Below, piece by piece: positions 53,082-64,000 of a stretch of 64,000 bases of DNA. This DNA is from Epiperipatus broadwayi (taxonomy: Eukaryota; Onychophora; Udeonychophora; Euonychophora; Peripatidae): the NCBI GenBank assembly GCA_028023455.1, contig JAQFVV010012398.1, forward strand, positions 5,106,682-5,170,681, read 5' to 3'. The position numbers and the translations under genes were made by a program. The notes beneath the pieces were generated by a model. The model was not told where the DNA came from and made no database searches. It worked only from the letters and a program-made list of their open reading frames with translations. Position 1 is the first letter of the stretch. Each line of letters starts with the position of its first letter.

Positions 53082-53090
53082 TGAAATAAA

Positions 53091-54148
53091 TGGCTTTTTA
53101 AATATATGATATTTGTGATTCTATTTTACACTCAATTACATTTGGAGGAATATAAATAACATAATTATATTTATTCATATAAGAAGACATTATACACACT
53201 GCAGTTATCCAATTTTTCTTCTAAAATTTATAGTATACTCTTTTTGTTTCTTAGATATATATATATTTTAATTATCATACAAGCAGTTCATTTTTTTTCT
53301 GTACATTTTCACATTAAAATTATATCTTCACTGAAAGGATTCCATCACATGATACATAGATCTATGTGTTGTTGTTGTTGTTTTTTTTTAAAGATAATTC
53401 TCATTAATTTTATGTAATAAATGATTTTTTTTTCTTTCTCTATTCTAAGCAACAGTATTTATTTGATGGTAGTGGACTGGTTATATGCATCTATGTATTT
53501 GGCAGCTTTTTGAAGTCCTCTTTTATTTTCTAGCTTGAATGCACAAAATCTTAAGATTTTGAATCCAACAATCTTTTTGTATAATTAATAATACAGAGTT
53601 ATTGAATTATAAGCTACAAGCTTGGTTATTAAAAAGAAATATTGGTGGCTGCCTGATGCCTAACTACAGTTGGTCCCAGTTTTAAATCTTACATTCTCAC
53701 TGATGAAAGCAAAATTCAGAAAACAAACTGAGAACGTGGAATAAATTGCATTACATTCTGATGATCACAGATAACTCAAACTTGCAGCAAGAGAAATGCC
53801 CTATTTGGGAATCAAGTAGTGATGTTTTGTTTCAAGCAACTGATATTTGATTTTGTGATAAGGACTATTTATTGTAAAGCAATCATGTTTCTTGAATGTG
53901 TTTATGTGCTATTTTGAATAGTGATGACATTTATGTTACTGCATTTTTAATAAACTAGTTTTAACTACACAATAAATTTTTTCTTTATATGTTATAGAAA
54001 TGATTTATTATAGTAATATGTATTAATTTTCAATGCTATTTCATTTGTTCATCTTCTAGTTTAATTTACACTGGTACTTTGTGAAATATTTCTATACTAT
54101 AACAATCATTTTACAATTGCTTTTAAAATCTGTACAGATCAGTAATTC
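53091..54148. other. Spacer, nothing recognised
   Basis: AT-rich with a short gttgttgttgtt run. A more complex segment at 53630-53830 (containing tgaaagcaaaattcagaaaa) may be an old repeat. Confidence 0.45.
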
Positions 54149-55370
54149 ATCATCATCATCAACCATTATCAATCCACTGCAGGATGAAGGTCTCTCCAAG
54201 TTTAATCCATCTTCTCCTATCTTTAGCTTCTCTTCTCCACAACACCCCTGCACATTTTCTTATTTCATCCATCCATCTCACATGTGGTCTCTTTCTGGGT
54301 CTTTTACAATCTCTTGGAATCCAGTTTAAAATTTCAATTGTCCATCTATTATCATCTCTTCTAGCAATATGTCCAGCCCAACTCCATTTCAATCTTTTAA
54401 TTTTTTCAATAAGGTCAGTAACACCTGTTTGTTGTCTTACCCATACATTGCGTTTTTGATCTCTTCTTGTTATTCCCAACATACACCTCTCCATACTTCT
54501 TTGAGTGGTCTGAAGTCTGTATTGCTCTTCTATTAAGTGTCCAGGTCTCAGATCCATAAGTAAGAACTGGTAAAACACATTTGTTAAAAACCATTCTTTT
54601 CAAACACATAGGCATATTTCCTTTTAGTATCAAGTTATTTCTACCAAAAGCACTCCAACCAAGTTTAATTCTATGATTAATTTCCTCCATTATGTTTCCA
54701 TCTGTATTAATAATCTGACCAAGGTATTTGTAACTGTTAACTTCTTCTAATTCTTCATAATCAATCTTTATTTTCATATTTTGAGCAAATCGATTAAACA
54801 TTACTTTAGTCTTTTTAACATTTATCTTTAGTCCTACTTTTCTACTTCCATCTGTTAACTCCTGCAGCTCTGAAGCATTATTTGCAAAAACAACTACATC
54901 ATCTGCGAAATCTAAATGACTTAAATACTCTCCATTTACTTTCACTCCTTTAGTTTCCCATTTTAATCCACAAAATACTTCTTGCAGAACTGCTGTAAAG
55001 AGTTTTGGAGATATGGATTCACCTTGTCTTACACCTTTCTCAATGTTGATTTTTCCAGTATCATTATGTAATCTAATTGTTGCTGTTGCATTTTTATAAA
55101 TATTCTTTAAAATATGACAATATCCTGGATCTATACCTTGATGATCCAATGCTTTAATCACTGAAGAAATGTGTATAGAATCAAATGCCTTTTCATAATC
55201 TATAAATCCAAAACATAAAGACAACTCATATGCGTTTGTCCTTTGTATGACTTCTCTCAATACCTGGATATGATCTATTGTACTAAAACCACTTTTAAAT
55301 CCAGCTTGTTCTCTTGGTTGGTGGAAATCCAAAGTTCTCTGTAGACGAGTTGTAATTATCTTGGTAAAAA
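54149..55370 (-). mobile_element. 5'-truncated RTE-clade non-LTR retrotransposon
   Basis: The minus strand encodes the reverse transcriptase and C-terminal part of an RTE element. In order it shows QPREQAGF(K)SGFSTIDHI, F-I-D-Y-E-K-A-F-D-S (motif A), GVRQGESISPKLF (motif B), F-A-D-D-V-V-V-F (motif C), Y-K-Y-L-G, L-T-Y-G-S-E-T-W and W-A-G-H-I-A-R. The 3' end is a TGA trinucleotide run (seen as catcatcatcatc at 54149), the usual RTE tail. The endonuclease is missing, so the copy was truncated on insertion. One frameshift near 54510-54520 splits the frame 55332-54415 from 54578-54159. Confidence 0.9.
54159..55370 (-). pseudogene. RTE reverse transcriptase ORF, truncated and frameshifted
   Basis: About 400 codons remain, starting mid-domain (K-I-F-T-K-I-I-T-T-R-L before the first methionine) and ending I-D-N-G-stop just before the tail. 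Catalytic aspartates of motifs A and C are intact. Two bases appear lost near 54515 between T-L-N-R-R-A-I-Q and L/S-Q-T-T-Q-R-S-M-E. Otherwise it is well preserved, suggesting a fairly recent insertion. Confidence 0.85.
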
Positions 55371-55442
55371 TTTTTATATAAAACTGATAAATAAAGTAGA
55401 AAATTATTTAACATTAAAATAGTAAAAAAAAAAAAAAAATTG

Positions 55443-55814
55443 TTTACTAAAATTCTCTCACTACCATGATTTCATCTATTAACAAATAGATCTTTTCAAG
55501 TGAAATTCAACTAGATACAAACGACATATATACAAAACACAATAGTCTTCCTATAATTCACTTCAAAAACCAACCATCTTTAATATCAAAGGATGTCTTC
55601 ATGAGATTGATGGCCCTCAGATTCAATAAAATTTATCTCAGATCACCAATCTCATAAAGGTATCCTTTGATATTAAAATGGTTGCTTTTTGAATTTAATT
55701 ATGGGAAGTCTATTTTGTTTTGTAAATATATATTGTTTATATCTAATTGAATTTTTCTTGATAAAGTCTGTTAGTTAATAGATGAAGCCATGGTTATGAG
55801 AGAATTTTAGTAAA
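55443..55814. repeat. Palindrome family F with 18-bp perfect ends
   Basis: Starts tttactaaaattctctca and ends with its exact reverse complement (55797-55814). The two arms of about 165-170 bases mirror each other with moderate divergence (for example tatcaaaggat against atcctttgata) around a loop near 55625. No ORF. No second copy is in the window, so it may be a MITE whose interior is itself palindromic. Confidence 0.8.
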
Positions 55815-57461
55815 ATATTATTTTTTGGCTGATATTTTTCTATTATATGTTTATAAACCACTAGATTGTAATATTTTTGCCCTCAAAAAAAGTACAAAGA
55901 TTCTAAAGTAGTTGATATCAGTTTCTTGTCATATTTGTGTTTTGATTATGATTTTGTTTTTGCTAACATGCTTAATTTTTCAAAAAATAATCAAAAATCA
56001 TTTTACATGATTAAAATATCTATTTTTTAAGTCATTAGCAGTTTTACTCTAACTCAGAAAACTTTCTTAGGCAGATTACTATCATTAGGAGAAATTATTC
56101 CCTGTATTTAGTATTTTACTCTGGTGGCCTCTATTATAAGGTTAAATCATTAATAAATATTAATTCCCAAACTAATTTATAGCTCTTTATGTTGCAGTTG
56201 AGTGATGGATTTGAGAGTAAAAGTTTTCTGAATCATAACAGTCATTTCTGAAACTTGAATGTTATACGATTTCCCAAGAGATAAACCATTCAAGTATTAT
56301 TAGTATTTTTTCTATTTCTGTTTGTTGACCAATATTAATGAAGTATATTGAATGTGCACCACACATTTATAACAACTTATAACTAACTTTTATAATATCC
56401 AAGTTAATATTTGTGATTTCAAATATCCTTGGTTTTAAACTTATGCTAGCTCATTTATATAATTATATAGATCAAATATTAACAGTAAGCAGAGCAGATC
56501 ATGTGATGCTTTGTTGGGAAGATTAAGATTACACTCTGTTATTACATTAACTTTAGTAAGTGTTCTTGTTTAGCAGTTTTCTTGTTCATATAATTTGGTT
56601 TTAATATTTTGTCTTAATCAGTGGCAGAAGTCAGTAAATAATTAGTGATTTTATCATTATATTGTAACTTTTATTATTGAAACAATTATTTATTTATATG
56701 ACATGCCACTTGAAAAAAATTAGGTCTACTCTGAAAATATGTCTCCAGAACTTCGTTTTCTAGATATAGTTTGCATTTACATTATATTTTTTGAAAATAT
56801 AATTCCATGATTAAACAGTAGTATTAATCATTGCTGAGAATATGCACATATGCAAGTTATATAGTTTACAAAGTTACTTGGTTAGAGCAACTTCCATATG
56901 ATGTTTACCTTTTTGAGGTGAGAGTAATTGAAACTATATAAAGCTGCTTTCAATAACTATTTTCTTTATCAGTCTTAATATAATATTGGTTTCTCAGTTT
57001 AATATAACTTTATTTTTACTTTTTCAATTATTCCTTTCAACTCTTTATTTTATTTCTGTTTTAGTATTTTTTTTTTTTACCATCAGGAGGATTTCCAGAG
57101 TATGAATTTTTTGCCATTTCTTTTAATTTTTATGTATTCTTTCTACATCTATTTAGCAATCAGTTGGGACATTCACTGTTTTAATTTGTTATACATTTAT
57201 TCCATCATTTAATGAAATATTGGAATTATAATCTCATTTGTATAAACTTTCTACTTTAATTTTGATCTGATTAACATGTCTCATTTGTATATTTTGCTTT
57301 AGTATATCTAATTTTTAAAGCTGATTAAAGTGAAATTATATCTAATGGTGAAAATTTTTACTGTATAAAACAATGAACATTTATAATTGTTTGTTTTTAA
57401 TAAATGAATAATATTTTGTAACGTGAGAATTTTATTTAATTTTTTTTTTTTTTTTTTAAAG
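55815..57461 (+). other. Putative intron 3, last part, nothing recognised
   Basis: AT-rich intronic-type sequence ending in a long T run before the exon 4 acceptor. Confidence 0.45.
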
Positions 57462-57565
57462 AAAAGTTAAATTTGCCATTTCAGTATGAAATTTTTTCAC
57501 CATGGAATAAAGATTACCAATATATTCTTTTGGCATATATCGATGCATGCATCCATATCAATGAG
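57462..57565 (+). CDS. Putative host gene, exon 4
   Basis: 104 bases after a long polypyrimidine tract ending aaag, closed by a strong donor GAG|GTAAGT. The single open frame (two bases plus 34 codons, donor phase 0) has complex, protein-like composition: E-K-L-N-L-P-F-Q-Y-E-I-F-S-P-W, then Y-I-L-L-A-Y-I-D-A-C. The acceptor phase matches exon 3. This is the most convincing coding exon in the window. No family recognised. Confidence 0.7.
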
Positions 57566-58640
57566 GTAAGTTGGATTTATCTTTTCTTTTTTATTTAAAG
57601 AATAAATAATATATTATTTCCATACTGAAATAAATAAATAGAAATGAGTCACTGTTAGAGAATTTGTTGTTGAAAGAAGCCATTGTAATTTTTAGTTTAG
57701 AACTCAGCTTTATAGAAATAAAACATAGAAAAATTTCATTTTTATGTGTTTTTCTGAAAACTCATATTTTAATAAATGTGCTTGTCATTGAAATACATGT
57801 ATTTTAATAAGTTATGAAATTAATTTACAGAAAGGATAAATAAAATAGATAAATAATAAATAGCCAGAATCATATTAATCAAATTTCTGTAATATAAAAT
57901 ATTTAATTAAAATATATTGTGTACAGTAATTATTATACGAAGGAAAAAATAAATAATCAGATAATGGAGGAAATTTACTTAGTATATTAAAATATTAATT
58001 AAACTTAATAGAGATAAGATTAAACTGATAATACACCCACCACCTGGATTTTCTCCAATAAGCTTAATTACTCCAGAAAATAAAAGAACTGAAAGTATAT
58101 GAATTGTGGAAAAAAGCAACATGGACTCTTTTAACTGGGTCACCAGAATGAAGCAATGGAAGAAACCAGTGGGGAAGGTCTTATTTCCAGGATCTCATCT
58201 CTTGAAGGTCAATAAGCCGACTTGGGTTATAACAGATCACCCCGATTTTATTATTTTAAATGTCTTAAGGGACCCCAGGCTTAAAGGACAGTGATGATGG
58301 TAAAGGTAAATGAAATGCCTTTAGTATTTTAATATTAGTATATAGTCTTAATTAGTGAAAGGATTTATATTCCTAATTAACTGCGATTAGGTTATATAAA
58401 TTAGAATAGCATTTAATACATGTATCTATATATATTATACTTGTATATATTAATGTGTATATTAATTTGTATAAACTGAATCCTTTGGTGTCCTCAAAAA
58501 TAATATTTCGTACTAAATTTGTTATTCTTGCTCTGGGGATTAGTGAATTAAATCATAGCAAAATTTAGCACAGTCTTTTAGTTCGAACCTAGCTTAGAGA
58601 GATAATTAGTAATTTGAAAGAATAAAATATATCATCATTC
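57566..58640 (+). other. Intronic stretch with an unexplained 62-codon frame
   Basis: At 58106-58294 a plus-strand frame of 62 codons lies in a locally GC-richer segment (58030-58300) that differs from the surrounding AT-rich DNA. It may be a piece of another repeat. Its translation is not recognised and no splice sites bound it. Confidence 0.25.
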
Positions 58641-58666
58641 AGGCAAATTTGTATTGCCAAATTCGA

Positions 58667-59760
58667 TGTGGATAATGCTGCCGAATGGCCATTGTACTTA
58701 ACCCAAATCGAAAATTTTTTCACACTAAATGGAACGAGGACAATAAGCAAAAAGTTGCAGCACTTTTATGTTTTTCTGGTAAAAAAGTTATTGAGATAGT
58801 TAATAAGTTTTATGACCCTCCAATAACAGATAACGTACTATATAAGGAATTAATAAAAAAATGAAATGAGTATTTTAACCCTTGTCCTTCCCTCCATATA
58901 GTTCATTTACATTTAAGAAATAGAAAACAGTTTATGGGTGAAACAATAAAAGAATGAAATTCAGCCCTGAAGGAGCTAGTGAAATATTGCAGGTATGTGG
59001 AGTTTGTCGAGGAAATATGTATGGATCAATTACTCTGGAATATGTCTGATGACAGATTCAGACAACAGATGTTAACAGAGATTGATCTGACATATGAAAT
59101 TGCTATAAAGAATAGAATTGGCTCATGCTTTTAAATCTAAACCTGAAGATAATATTAATACGCAACTGAAGGAACTAGTGAAATATTGCAGATATGTGGA
59201 GTTTGTCAAGGAAATACTTATGGATCAATTACTCTGGGATATGTCTGACGACAGATTCAGACAACAGTTGTTAACAGAGATTGATCTGACATATGAAATT
59301 GCTATAAAGAATAGAATTGGCTCATGCTTTTAAATCTAAACCTGAAGATAATATTAATACACAACTGAAGGAACTAGTGAAATATTGCAGATATGTGGAG
59401 TTTGTCGAGGAAATACTTATGGATCAATTACTCTGGGATATGTCTGACAACAGATTCAGACAACGGTTTTTAACAGAGATTGATCTGACATATGAAATTG
59501 CTATAAAGAAAGAAATAGTTTACGAGTTAATTTTAGAGCTGTCTCATGCTTTTAAATCTAAACCTGGAGATAATATTAATACGCAAGTTTTTAAAACAGA
59601 TAAAAAATATATTAATTTGCGATAACCTGAATACGGAAGTGGAAATAAAGTTACATGCTTCTGCTGTGAAAAAATAGGTTATAGAGCAAAAGATTGTAAG
59701 TAGAAGCAGGAAACATGTTTTAAATGTGTAAGTAAGGGGTATTTAGCACGCATGTATAGA
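58667..59760 (+). pseudogene. gypsy gag remnant with triplicated segment and damaged knuckles
   Basis: Starts in W-P-L-Y-L-T-Q-I-E-N-F-F-T-L-N-G. A segment of about 200 bases encoding K-E-L-V-K-Y-C-R-Y-V-E-F-V...I-D-L-T-Y-E occurs three times in tandem (from about 58965, 59165 and 59364, a period of 199 bases; the junction string ggctcatgctttta is at 59119 and 59318). A partial fourth repeat start lies at about 59540. After it come two CCHC knuckles (59656-59697 and 59715-59756) in which the histidine is tyrosine in both, and the last cysteine of the second is also lost. Not functional. Confidence 0.8.
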
Positions 59761-60279
59761 AAATTTGGGAATGGGGAAAGCCAAGAGACAAGTGCAGACA
59801 AATAAGGAAGGTAAACCCTTTAAAACTCACATTATAATAGAAGTTGAGGGATTGCAGTACTTTATGATGAAATTGCAAATTTGCATAAAAGAAATTACAA
59901 TGGGGACAGATAATGACTTAAGGGTATTTATAATATTTGAAGTAGATTGGAGCGCACTATTAGCATTAAAATAGAAAAAACATGAGCGGAAACAGGTTGA
60001 AATTACTAGGGTGAATAAAAGCACCAATTAGATGACACGAGAAAATAATGAAATTAGTCCTATAATAGGAAGAGGAGAATAGTTCTGCACGATAAGAATC
60101 CAAGTTAGTATAGTTAAAAAATTTTTCCTTGAACAAGTACTTCAAAATAAATATTCAGGTTTATTCAGTGAGGAATTGGTATAATGTCAATGAGCTCAGT
60201 AGAGATTGAGTTAGTTGAAAACGCATGTCTAATGTGTATAACCCACGAAAATTCCCATTTGCCCAGAAAACAAAAGTCG

Positions 60280-60990
60280 AGAAAATTTAAGGATTGATCA
60301 ATTCAGGCAAATTGACGCCAGTAGAAATGTTATATTGGGCCATGCCTAAAATTGTAATGACAAAACCCAATGATCAAATACAAATATATAAGGATTATAG
60401 TGAAACAGTAAATAAGTATTTAAATAAGCAAGCATATCCAGTACCTAATGTGAGAGAGGTATTGGATAGTCTGCAAAACTCATCACTTTTTGCAAAACTG
60501 GACCTAAGTTCCACTTTTCAGCAAATACCAGTGACAGATGAGTCAGTGAAAATATTTAGCCCTAACAACTGCTGTGGGATTATTTAAATGCTATTGACTA
60601 CCATTTGGTATTTCAACAGCCCTGAAAATATTTATTTGGAAGCAAAAATTAATGCTTTATTACAGGGATTAGATGACGTAATAGCTTACTTTGATGACAT
60701 ACTAATAACAGCATGCTCAGAAGAGATGCTTCATCAAAGACTGTTTAAGGTATGTGAGAATTTGCAGAGATATGGTCAAATGAAGCATGTGGAATATGAA
60801 GGAATTAGTATTCTTAGGGCATATAATCTTGGATGAGGGTAAGCGACCATTGTCCGAGAGAGTAAATGTCGTGGAAAATGTGGCTATATCAAGAAACATT
60901 AAAGAATTCCAGGCATTTCTTAGTTTTATAACTTATTTCGTACCTTTTTTACAGAATAAGGCTAAAATAGCAAATCCTCTGTGAATTAAA
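60280..60990 (+). pseudogene. gypsy reverse transcriptase remnant
   Basis: Recognisable pieces in order: Y-P-V-P-N-V-R-E-V-L, F-A-K-L-D-L-S-S-T-F-Q-Q-I-P (motif A), L-P-F-G-I-S-T-A (motif B region, in another frame), I-A-Y-F-D-D-I-L-I-T (motif C, YXDD with both aspartates), and L-G-H-I. Frame changes and stops separate them. Fits Ty3/gypsy polymerase. Confidence 0.8.
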
Positions 60991-61029
60991 GAATTCAAAA
61001 GTGGCAGTGATTAAAAATACATGATAAAG

Positions 61030-62427
61030 TTTTTATACAAACTAAAAACTTGCTGTCCTCGAACAAATTACTGGTTCATTTTGATAATAATCTTGAAGTG
61101 CACTTAACAACAGATGCTTCAGAACAGGTTGGGGGAGGGGCAGTTTTATATCATCCATGTTATAATGGCAAATGACTTATAGCCTATGCACCAAGAACTC
61201 TAAAGCTGAGAGAAACTATAGCCAGATTGACAAGAGGTCTTGGCTATTATGTTCAGATATAGAAATTTCACCAATATATATTTGATAGATCTTTTCACAT
61301 AGTTACCGATCATAAACTGATATTGGGAATATTAGTGAATGATAAGCTAGCGCTTGACTGTTTGAGTCCATATATGTTATGGTAGAGAAATATATTGGCA
61401 TCATCCGATTACCAGCTAACATTATGTAAGAAAGGGAAAGAGATTCCATATGCTGATGGTTTGTCTAGAAATCCAGACAAAGATGGGCCACAGAGTAATG
61501 AAATAGAAATTAATTATATAGATGTTCTACAGTCCAACATTTTAAACAGCAATACTGTAGCAAAATGGACAAGGGCTGATAAAGGGTAGCAGCTGCTGAT
61601 AGGCTGGATTAGAAATGGTTGTCAACCTAAGAAACCACAATGCCTTACACCTGCTCTTTGGAGAAATTGTGACAAGTTATCAGTCAGTAAGGGTTGTGTG
61701 TTAATGGGTATAGCGTTATAATACTAACAGAGGGTAGAGAAAAAGTTTTAAGACTATTGCACAAAGGCCATTCTGGAGTTGTGCACACAAAAGTTTTAGT
61801 ACTTAGCTATGTCTGGTAAGACATTGAGAAACACCTTAAGAAATGCATGCTTGTCAGTCCGAAATGAGTATGAAATCTAAGGAGTATACACTATTGCCTA
61901 AAGCAACTAAACCATGGCAGAGACTTAATATGGACCATGCAGTTCGATCAATGAGAAAATACTTTTTATACTTGTAGATGCATGCTTTATATGGGTGGAG
62001 TATTGCATTGTAAAAAATTCAATTGCTAGTGAAGCTATACAAAGATTAAATGCAGTTTTTTCAAGGCATGGATTACCAGAAATAATTGTTTCTGATAATG
62101 GTGTTGGATTCACTGCTCAAGAAATGGAAGATTTTTTCAAAAATAAAGGAATCACACATATCTGTGCACACTGTACCCCCTGAATCGAACGACCTGGCTG
62201 AGATAATCATTCATATTAAAAAGGCCCTGAGAAAGACTAATAATATGAACATGCAAGAAGCTTTATATGAAGCTATGCTACTGCAACATTCCACGTCATT
62301 GACGGTTATGGGTAAATCTCTGGCTGAGTTGCTGATGGGCAGGAAATTGCATATAAAACTAGCAATAGTTAACAGTGAATGTCAAGAAATTTATTTAGTA
62401 TTGGGAAGCTTAAGTAATGAACAATAG
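61030..62427 (+). pseudogene. gypsy RNase H and integrase remnant
   Basis: An RNase H start (T-T-D-A-S-E-Q-V-G-G-G-A-V-L) lies near 61110. Then come I-P-Y-A-D-G-L-S-R at about 61440-61470, an integrase zinc-finger half (L-L-H-K-G-H-S-G-V near 61760), and the catalytic core. The core shows L-V-D-A-C, I-V-S-D-N-G-V-G-F-T and N-D-L-A-E, matching the D, D, E positions. The C-terminus ends near 62427 after M-G-R-K-L. Several shifts (for example near 62090-62180) break it. Confidence 0.8.
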
Positions 62428-62892
62428 AATAAGTAATAAGTAATAGGCTCAGACTTTTTTATACAATTTGTTGCTTTTGATTCTAAAAAAAAAAGTAAAC
62501 CTTTATATATTTGTTATTCAACTTAACTGTTTGCTTTAGTATATTTTTTGTGATTTTTTTTTTTTTTTTATATGTTAAATGAATATTGTGTATTCTCTTG
62601 GAAACTAAAAGTCTGAAATTCTGCCATGTTTTTATCACTGATTTAGTGTAACATTTGCTTATTGTTTATTAGATAAAAATAGATTTCTATGATTTATTAA
62701 TTATATTTCTTCAATCATTAATATAGATTTCTTTTTTAATCCAAAATCAGAATGACATACCAATTTATTTTAAAGGGAAGATTATATGTATCCACTATTT
62801 TTATAGATCTGTAATTTAAAAGTAAGGTGGACTGATTGTTAAGTTCTTACAGCTGGAATCATGATATTAGTTACCAATTTTTCTATTGACAG

Positions 62893-62955
62893 AAGATTGC
62901 ACGTAAACTTTCACCTGAATATGAATTTCTCTCAATCAAATCTTCTGGAATTTGA
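62893..62955 (+). CDS. Possible terminal exon of the host gene
   Basis: After an acceptor-like tttttctattgacag, an open stretch of 20 codons (K-I-A-R-K-L-S-P-E-Y-E-F...) ends in TGA. It is in the phase 0 expected after exon 4, so joining would give a protein of 119 residues. The pyrimidine tract is short and no polyadenylation signal lies close by. The true next exon may instead lie beyond the window. Confidence 0.3.
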   Translation, partial: KIARKLSPEYEFLSIKSSGI

Positions 62956-63232
62956 ACACCTTAAACATAAAATTAAAAGGCAATTATTATTATTATTCTA
63001 AATGCAAATGATTTTTTTGACAGATTAACTATTAACAAAATATTGTAAAGCAAACTACAGAACCAGCAGATAGATTCAGCAGCTATTTTATGAAGTCCTT
63101 CAATTCTGCCACTGAAATTGTAGATTTGACAGAATGTAGTTCATAGTTTATGTTTGCCCACATTTGTGTTTATATTATACTAATCTATGTAAAAGCAATT
63201 AAAGAACATGTTGAGTATATTCAATTAATGAT

Positions 63233-63360
63233 TCATTTTATTCCTGCATAAATACTATATCTTGTATTGGAGAGAAAGTATTCATTTATTATTATTAACA
63301 CTCGCAAAAGCGTATGCACAATTAGCTTGAAAAGCTGATATTTGAATGTAATACAATTGT
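63233..63360. repeat. Family C half copy, first of a tandem pair
   Basis: One arm of family C, ttcattttattcctgcataa through aagctgatatttgaatgtaa. An almost identical copy follows 338 bases downstream, and the sequence between them (63361-63569) includes parts shared with the flank of the 20.8-kb copy. Confidence 0.8.
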
Positions 63361-63569
63361 AAACATGCGCTATATAAAAATAAATGCTTATTTATATATG
63401 ATTAAGTTTCAGTTAGAGTGACGTTTAGTAAATTCTAGACAATTTCACCGACGTCATTCATTCAGACATCGTATATAGTAATTTAAAGTGAGTGTTCCAT
63501 CCTCATGCTTTCCTTGCCAGTACTTCAGATTTGCTCAGACATAAGCATTTGAGTTGCAGGAATAAGTGG

Positions 63570-63692
63570 ATTCATTTTATTCCTGCATAAATACTATATC
63601 TTGTATTGGAGAGAAAGTATTCATTTATTATTATTAACACTCGCAAAAGCATATGCACAATTAGCTTGAAAGGCTGATATTTGAATGTAACT
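63570..63692. repeat. Family C half copy, second of a tandem pair
   Basis: Nearly identical to 63232-63354 (differences such as gcgtatgc versus gcatatgc). The pair is a direct duplication of recent date. The final 300 bases of the window after it show nothing recognised. Confidence 0.8.
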
Positions 63693-64000
63693 ATTGTAAT
63701 TATTATTAGTAATGATAATTTATATAATTAAGATTTTTAAAAATGGCATATGACTTATTTAATTTGTATTGAATCAGCATTAAATCTCAGGATCTTTTGC
63801 CAAAAGTATATTCATTAATTCCTTAGTGTCTTACTGTTTTTGATACAAAACACTTGACATTTTGTACCAAACATTTGTTAAATTAGAGTTTGTTTGCATG
63901 GAATAAAATGTGCAAGTGTTTATTTAAAAATTTGTAAGTGCAAGAATGAAATTTTATGAATATGGTTCAAGATACAAATTTCATCACTTAGTTTGAATAA

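Larger units (their letters stand above)
58640..62430 (+). mobile_element. Degenerate Ty3/gypsy (mag-like) retrotransposon
   Basis: Gag, reverse transcriptase, RNase H and integrase remnants follow in the usual Ty3/gypsy order on the plus strand, with many stops and shifts. The gag style (short, with D-R-F-R-Q-Q-L-L-T-E-I-D-L-T-Y-E) and the integrase motifs fit the mag lineage. I could not find matching LTRs on either side, nor a primer-binding site, so LTRs are lost or outside what I could recognise. It lies in the intron after exon 4, in the same orientation as the gene. Confidence 0.85.

Overview
This is AT-rich (roughly 70-75% A+T by eye) nuclear DNA of a multicellular animal, most likely an invertebrate. 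There are no bacterial-style operons. Short putative exons with good splice sites sit in introns of 5-11 kb, and the rest is mostly transposable elements: non-LTR retrotransposons (one L1/Tx1-like, one RTE-like, older relics), Ty3/gypsy LTR elements, hAT- and mariner-like DNA elements, tRNA-derived SINEs, and many long palindromic (foldback) repeats. The mix would suit a mollusc or a chelicerate, but nothing in the window fixes the species.

Layout. 1-860: very young copies of a foldback repeat (family A). 4.0-4.8 kb: minus-strand relic of a LINE related to the large one. 5.3-5.7 kb: complete hAT-type MITE with an exact 8-bp target duplication. 7.0-12.9 kb: nearly intact LINE with ORF1 (CCHC knuckle, AT-hook), ORF2 (endonuclease, reverse transcriptase, C-terminal knuckle) broken by two 1-base frameshifts, and a (TAA)102 tail. 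15-23 kb: foldback families C, A and D and two unexplained minus-strand open stretches. 23.9-25.0 kb: decayed non-LTR relic. 25.0-25.8 kb: large AT-rich inverted repeat. 27.8-30.2 kb: LTR element with both LTRs and a mostly deleted interior. 30.5-33.5 kb: family A copies interrupted by a 1.35-kb foldback (family B).

From about 33.9 kb a host gene appears to begin on the plus strand. A CpG-rich island is followed by a three-codon upstream ORF overlapping a start codon. Four exons follow (34.0, 39.0, 46.1 and 57.5 kb), whose first three junctions are all phase 1 and join in frame into a 99-residue N-terminal part. The start resembles a mitochondrial presequence. I do not recognise the protein. 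A possible fifth, terminal exon lies at 62.9 kb.

The introns of this putative gene hold a tRNA-derived insertion with a 19-bp target duplication, another SINE relic, a MITE, a mariner-like relic, more family A and C repeats, a 5'-truncated RTE element (minus strand), a 372-bp palindrome (F), and a degenerate mag-like Ty3/gypsy element with an internally triplicated gag segment. The strongest candidates for something new are the host gene and the shared architecture of families A, B and D: one subunit repeated in direct and inverted orientation around a spacer.
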